Below, piece after piece: positions 63,512 through 64,000 of a stretch of 64,000 nt of DNA (position 1 is the first letter of the stretch; every line of letters starts with the position of its first letter). Under the pieces are notes generated by a model that was given only the letters and a program-made list of their open reading frames with translations, searched no databases and had not been told where the DNA came from. The translations under genes were made by a program, and so were the position numbers. The stretch is from Mesobacillus subterraneus (lineage in GTDB: Bacteria > Bacillota > Bacilli > Bacillales > Cytobacillaceae): positions 248,001 to 312,000 of the forward strand of contig NZ_RSFW01000014.1 in the NCBI RefSeq assembly GCF_003937825.1. The letters are read 5' to 3'.

Positions 63512-64000
63512 ATGAGTATTCTGATCGTCGATGATAATGAAGCGAATTTATTTGTAATTGAAAAACTTTTAAATAGAGCCGGATACAAGGAGCATCTCTC
63601 ATTTACATCTGCCCATGATTTATTTGGCTATCTGGAATCGGATAACCCGTATATCGTTGCGGAGCAGGTGGATGTGATCCTGATGGATATCATGATGCCT
63701 GAGGTGGATGGAATCGAGGCCTGCCGACGCCTGCAGGAAATCCCCCACCTGAAAGATATCCCCGTCATTTTCGTCACCGCCCTTGAGGACACAGGCAAGG
63801 TGGTTGAGGCACTCGATGCCGGCGGGATGGATTATCTGATGAAGCCGATCAAGAAGACGGAGCTTCTCGCCCGGATCAGGGTCGCCCTTCGGTTAAAATA
63901 TGAAAAAGACTGGCACAAGAAGCAGGAAGAAAAAATCGTCAATGAGCTGGAACTTTCGATGCAGGTGCAAACCAGTCTGCTCAGCCAGCCTGTCGAGGAA
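63512..64000 (+). CDS. Response regulator, probably PP2C phosphatase (RsbY-like), partial
   Basis: The first 163 codons; the gene runs off the right edge. A receiver domain covers 1-122: acidic pair in LIVDDNEA, phospho-acceptor Asp in ILMDIMMPEVDG, Thr in FVTALED and Lys in LMKPIKK. The following helix NELELSMQVQTSLLSQP is the typical lead-in to SpoIIE/RsbU-type PP2C phosphatases. With its sigma-B promoter it fits RsbY of the B. cereus group, a receiver-phosphatase that activates sigma-B. The phosphatase domain is outside the window, so this rests on inference. GGAGAGG precedes the ATG. Confidence 0.85.
   Translation, partial: MSILIVDDNEANLFVIEKLLNRAGYKEHLSFTSAHDLFGYLESDNPYIVAEQVDVILMDIMMPEVDGIEACRRLQEIPHLKDIPVIFVTALEDTGKVVEALDAGGMDYLMKPIKKTELLARIRVALRLKYEKDWHKKQEEKIVNELELSMQVQTSLLSQPVEE

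Noticed and set aside
1-64000. rRNA, tRNA, insertion sequence, prophage or riboswitch
   Set aside because: I found no transposase, integrase, phage structural gene, tRNA-like cloverleaf or known riboswitch core; only the glp leader is a recognisable RNA control element.

Overview
The window reads as chromosomal DNA of an endospore-former-type Firmicute of the Bacillaceae (Mesobacillus/Cytobacillus-like is my guess). The grounds are strong AGGAGG-type ribosome binding sites, frequent TTG/GTG starts, a GlpP/GlpD antitermination unit, RNase J, a lipoteichoic acid synthase, a SigY-like ECF operon with an ABC transporter, two near-perfect CcpA cre boxes and a sigma-B-type promoter. I see no rRNA, tRNA, CRISPR array, insertion sequence or prophage.

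Layout. 1-3.2 kb: edge of an ABC exporter, a membrane protein, a ProI-type pyrroline-5-carboxylate reductase and a UvrC-like GIY-YIG protein. 3.2-8.5 kb: a histidine kinase/response regulator pair behind a secreted protein with eight exact 28-residue repeats, then a DUF4352 protein overlapping a VWA protein, divergent from a small regulator-like gene. 9-20 kb: uridine-kinase-like NTPase, RNA methyltransferase, CDF metal exporter, lipoteichoic acid synthase, RNase J, PAS-chemoreceptor, glpP and glpD. 20-24 kb: ECF sigma/ABC operon and a DUF4385 gene with an internal in-frame TAG. 24-32 kb: metallo-beta-lactamase hydrolase, amidase, a nine-repeat secreted protein, a P-loop kinase, DUF305. 32-40 kb: dipeptide transporter, Ca2+/cation antiporter, AbgT transporter, prolyl-4-hydroxylase, an ADP-ribosylglycohydrolase operon with two tiny genes, and a LysM gene with another in-frame TAG. 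40-51 kb: ATPase, acyltransferase, EcsC, arylamine N-acetyltransferase, a 1845-residue amylopullulanase under two cre boxes, and a hydrolase. 51-64 kb: chemoreceptor, SUKH protein, AGCS symporter plus amidohydrolase, beta-propeller protein, GGDEF-EAL protein, and a sigma-B-promoted response regulator (probably a PP2C phosphatase) running off the right edge.

The most unusual feature is not a gene. At least ten intergenic arrays of degenerate 'phrase' repeats lie near gene 3' ends, mostly beyond a terminator. Six have a 20.4-21 bp period and three have a 52 bp period, which are close to two and five turns of B-DNA; a tenth has a 35/38 bp period. Two loci 24 kb apart carry the same composite (52-bp array, then 20.4-bp array, then a GAAGCATG-stem terminator). 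One phrase occurs in opposite orientation 40 kb apart. I know of no described element that explains these. The two internal amber codons, both followed by C and with the reading frame intact beyond them, are the next most interesting observation.
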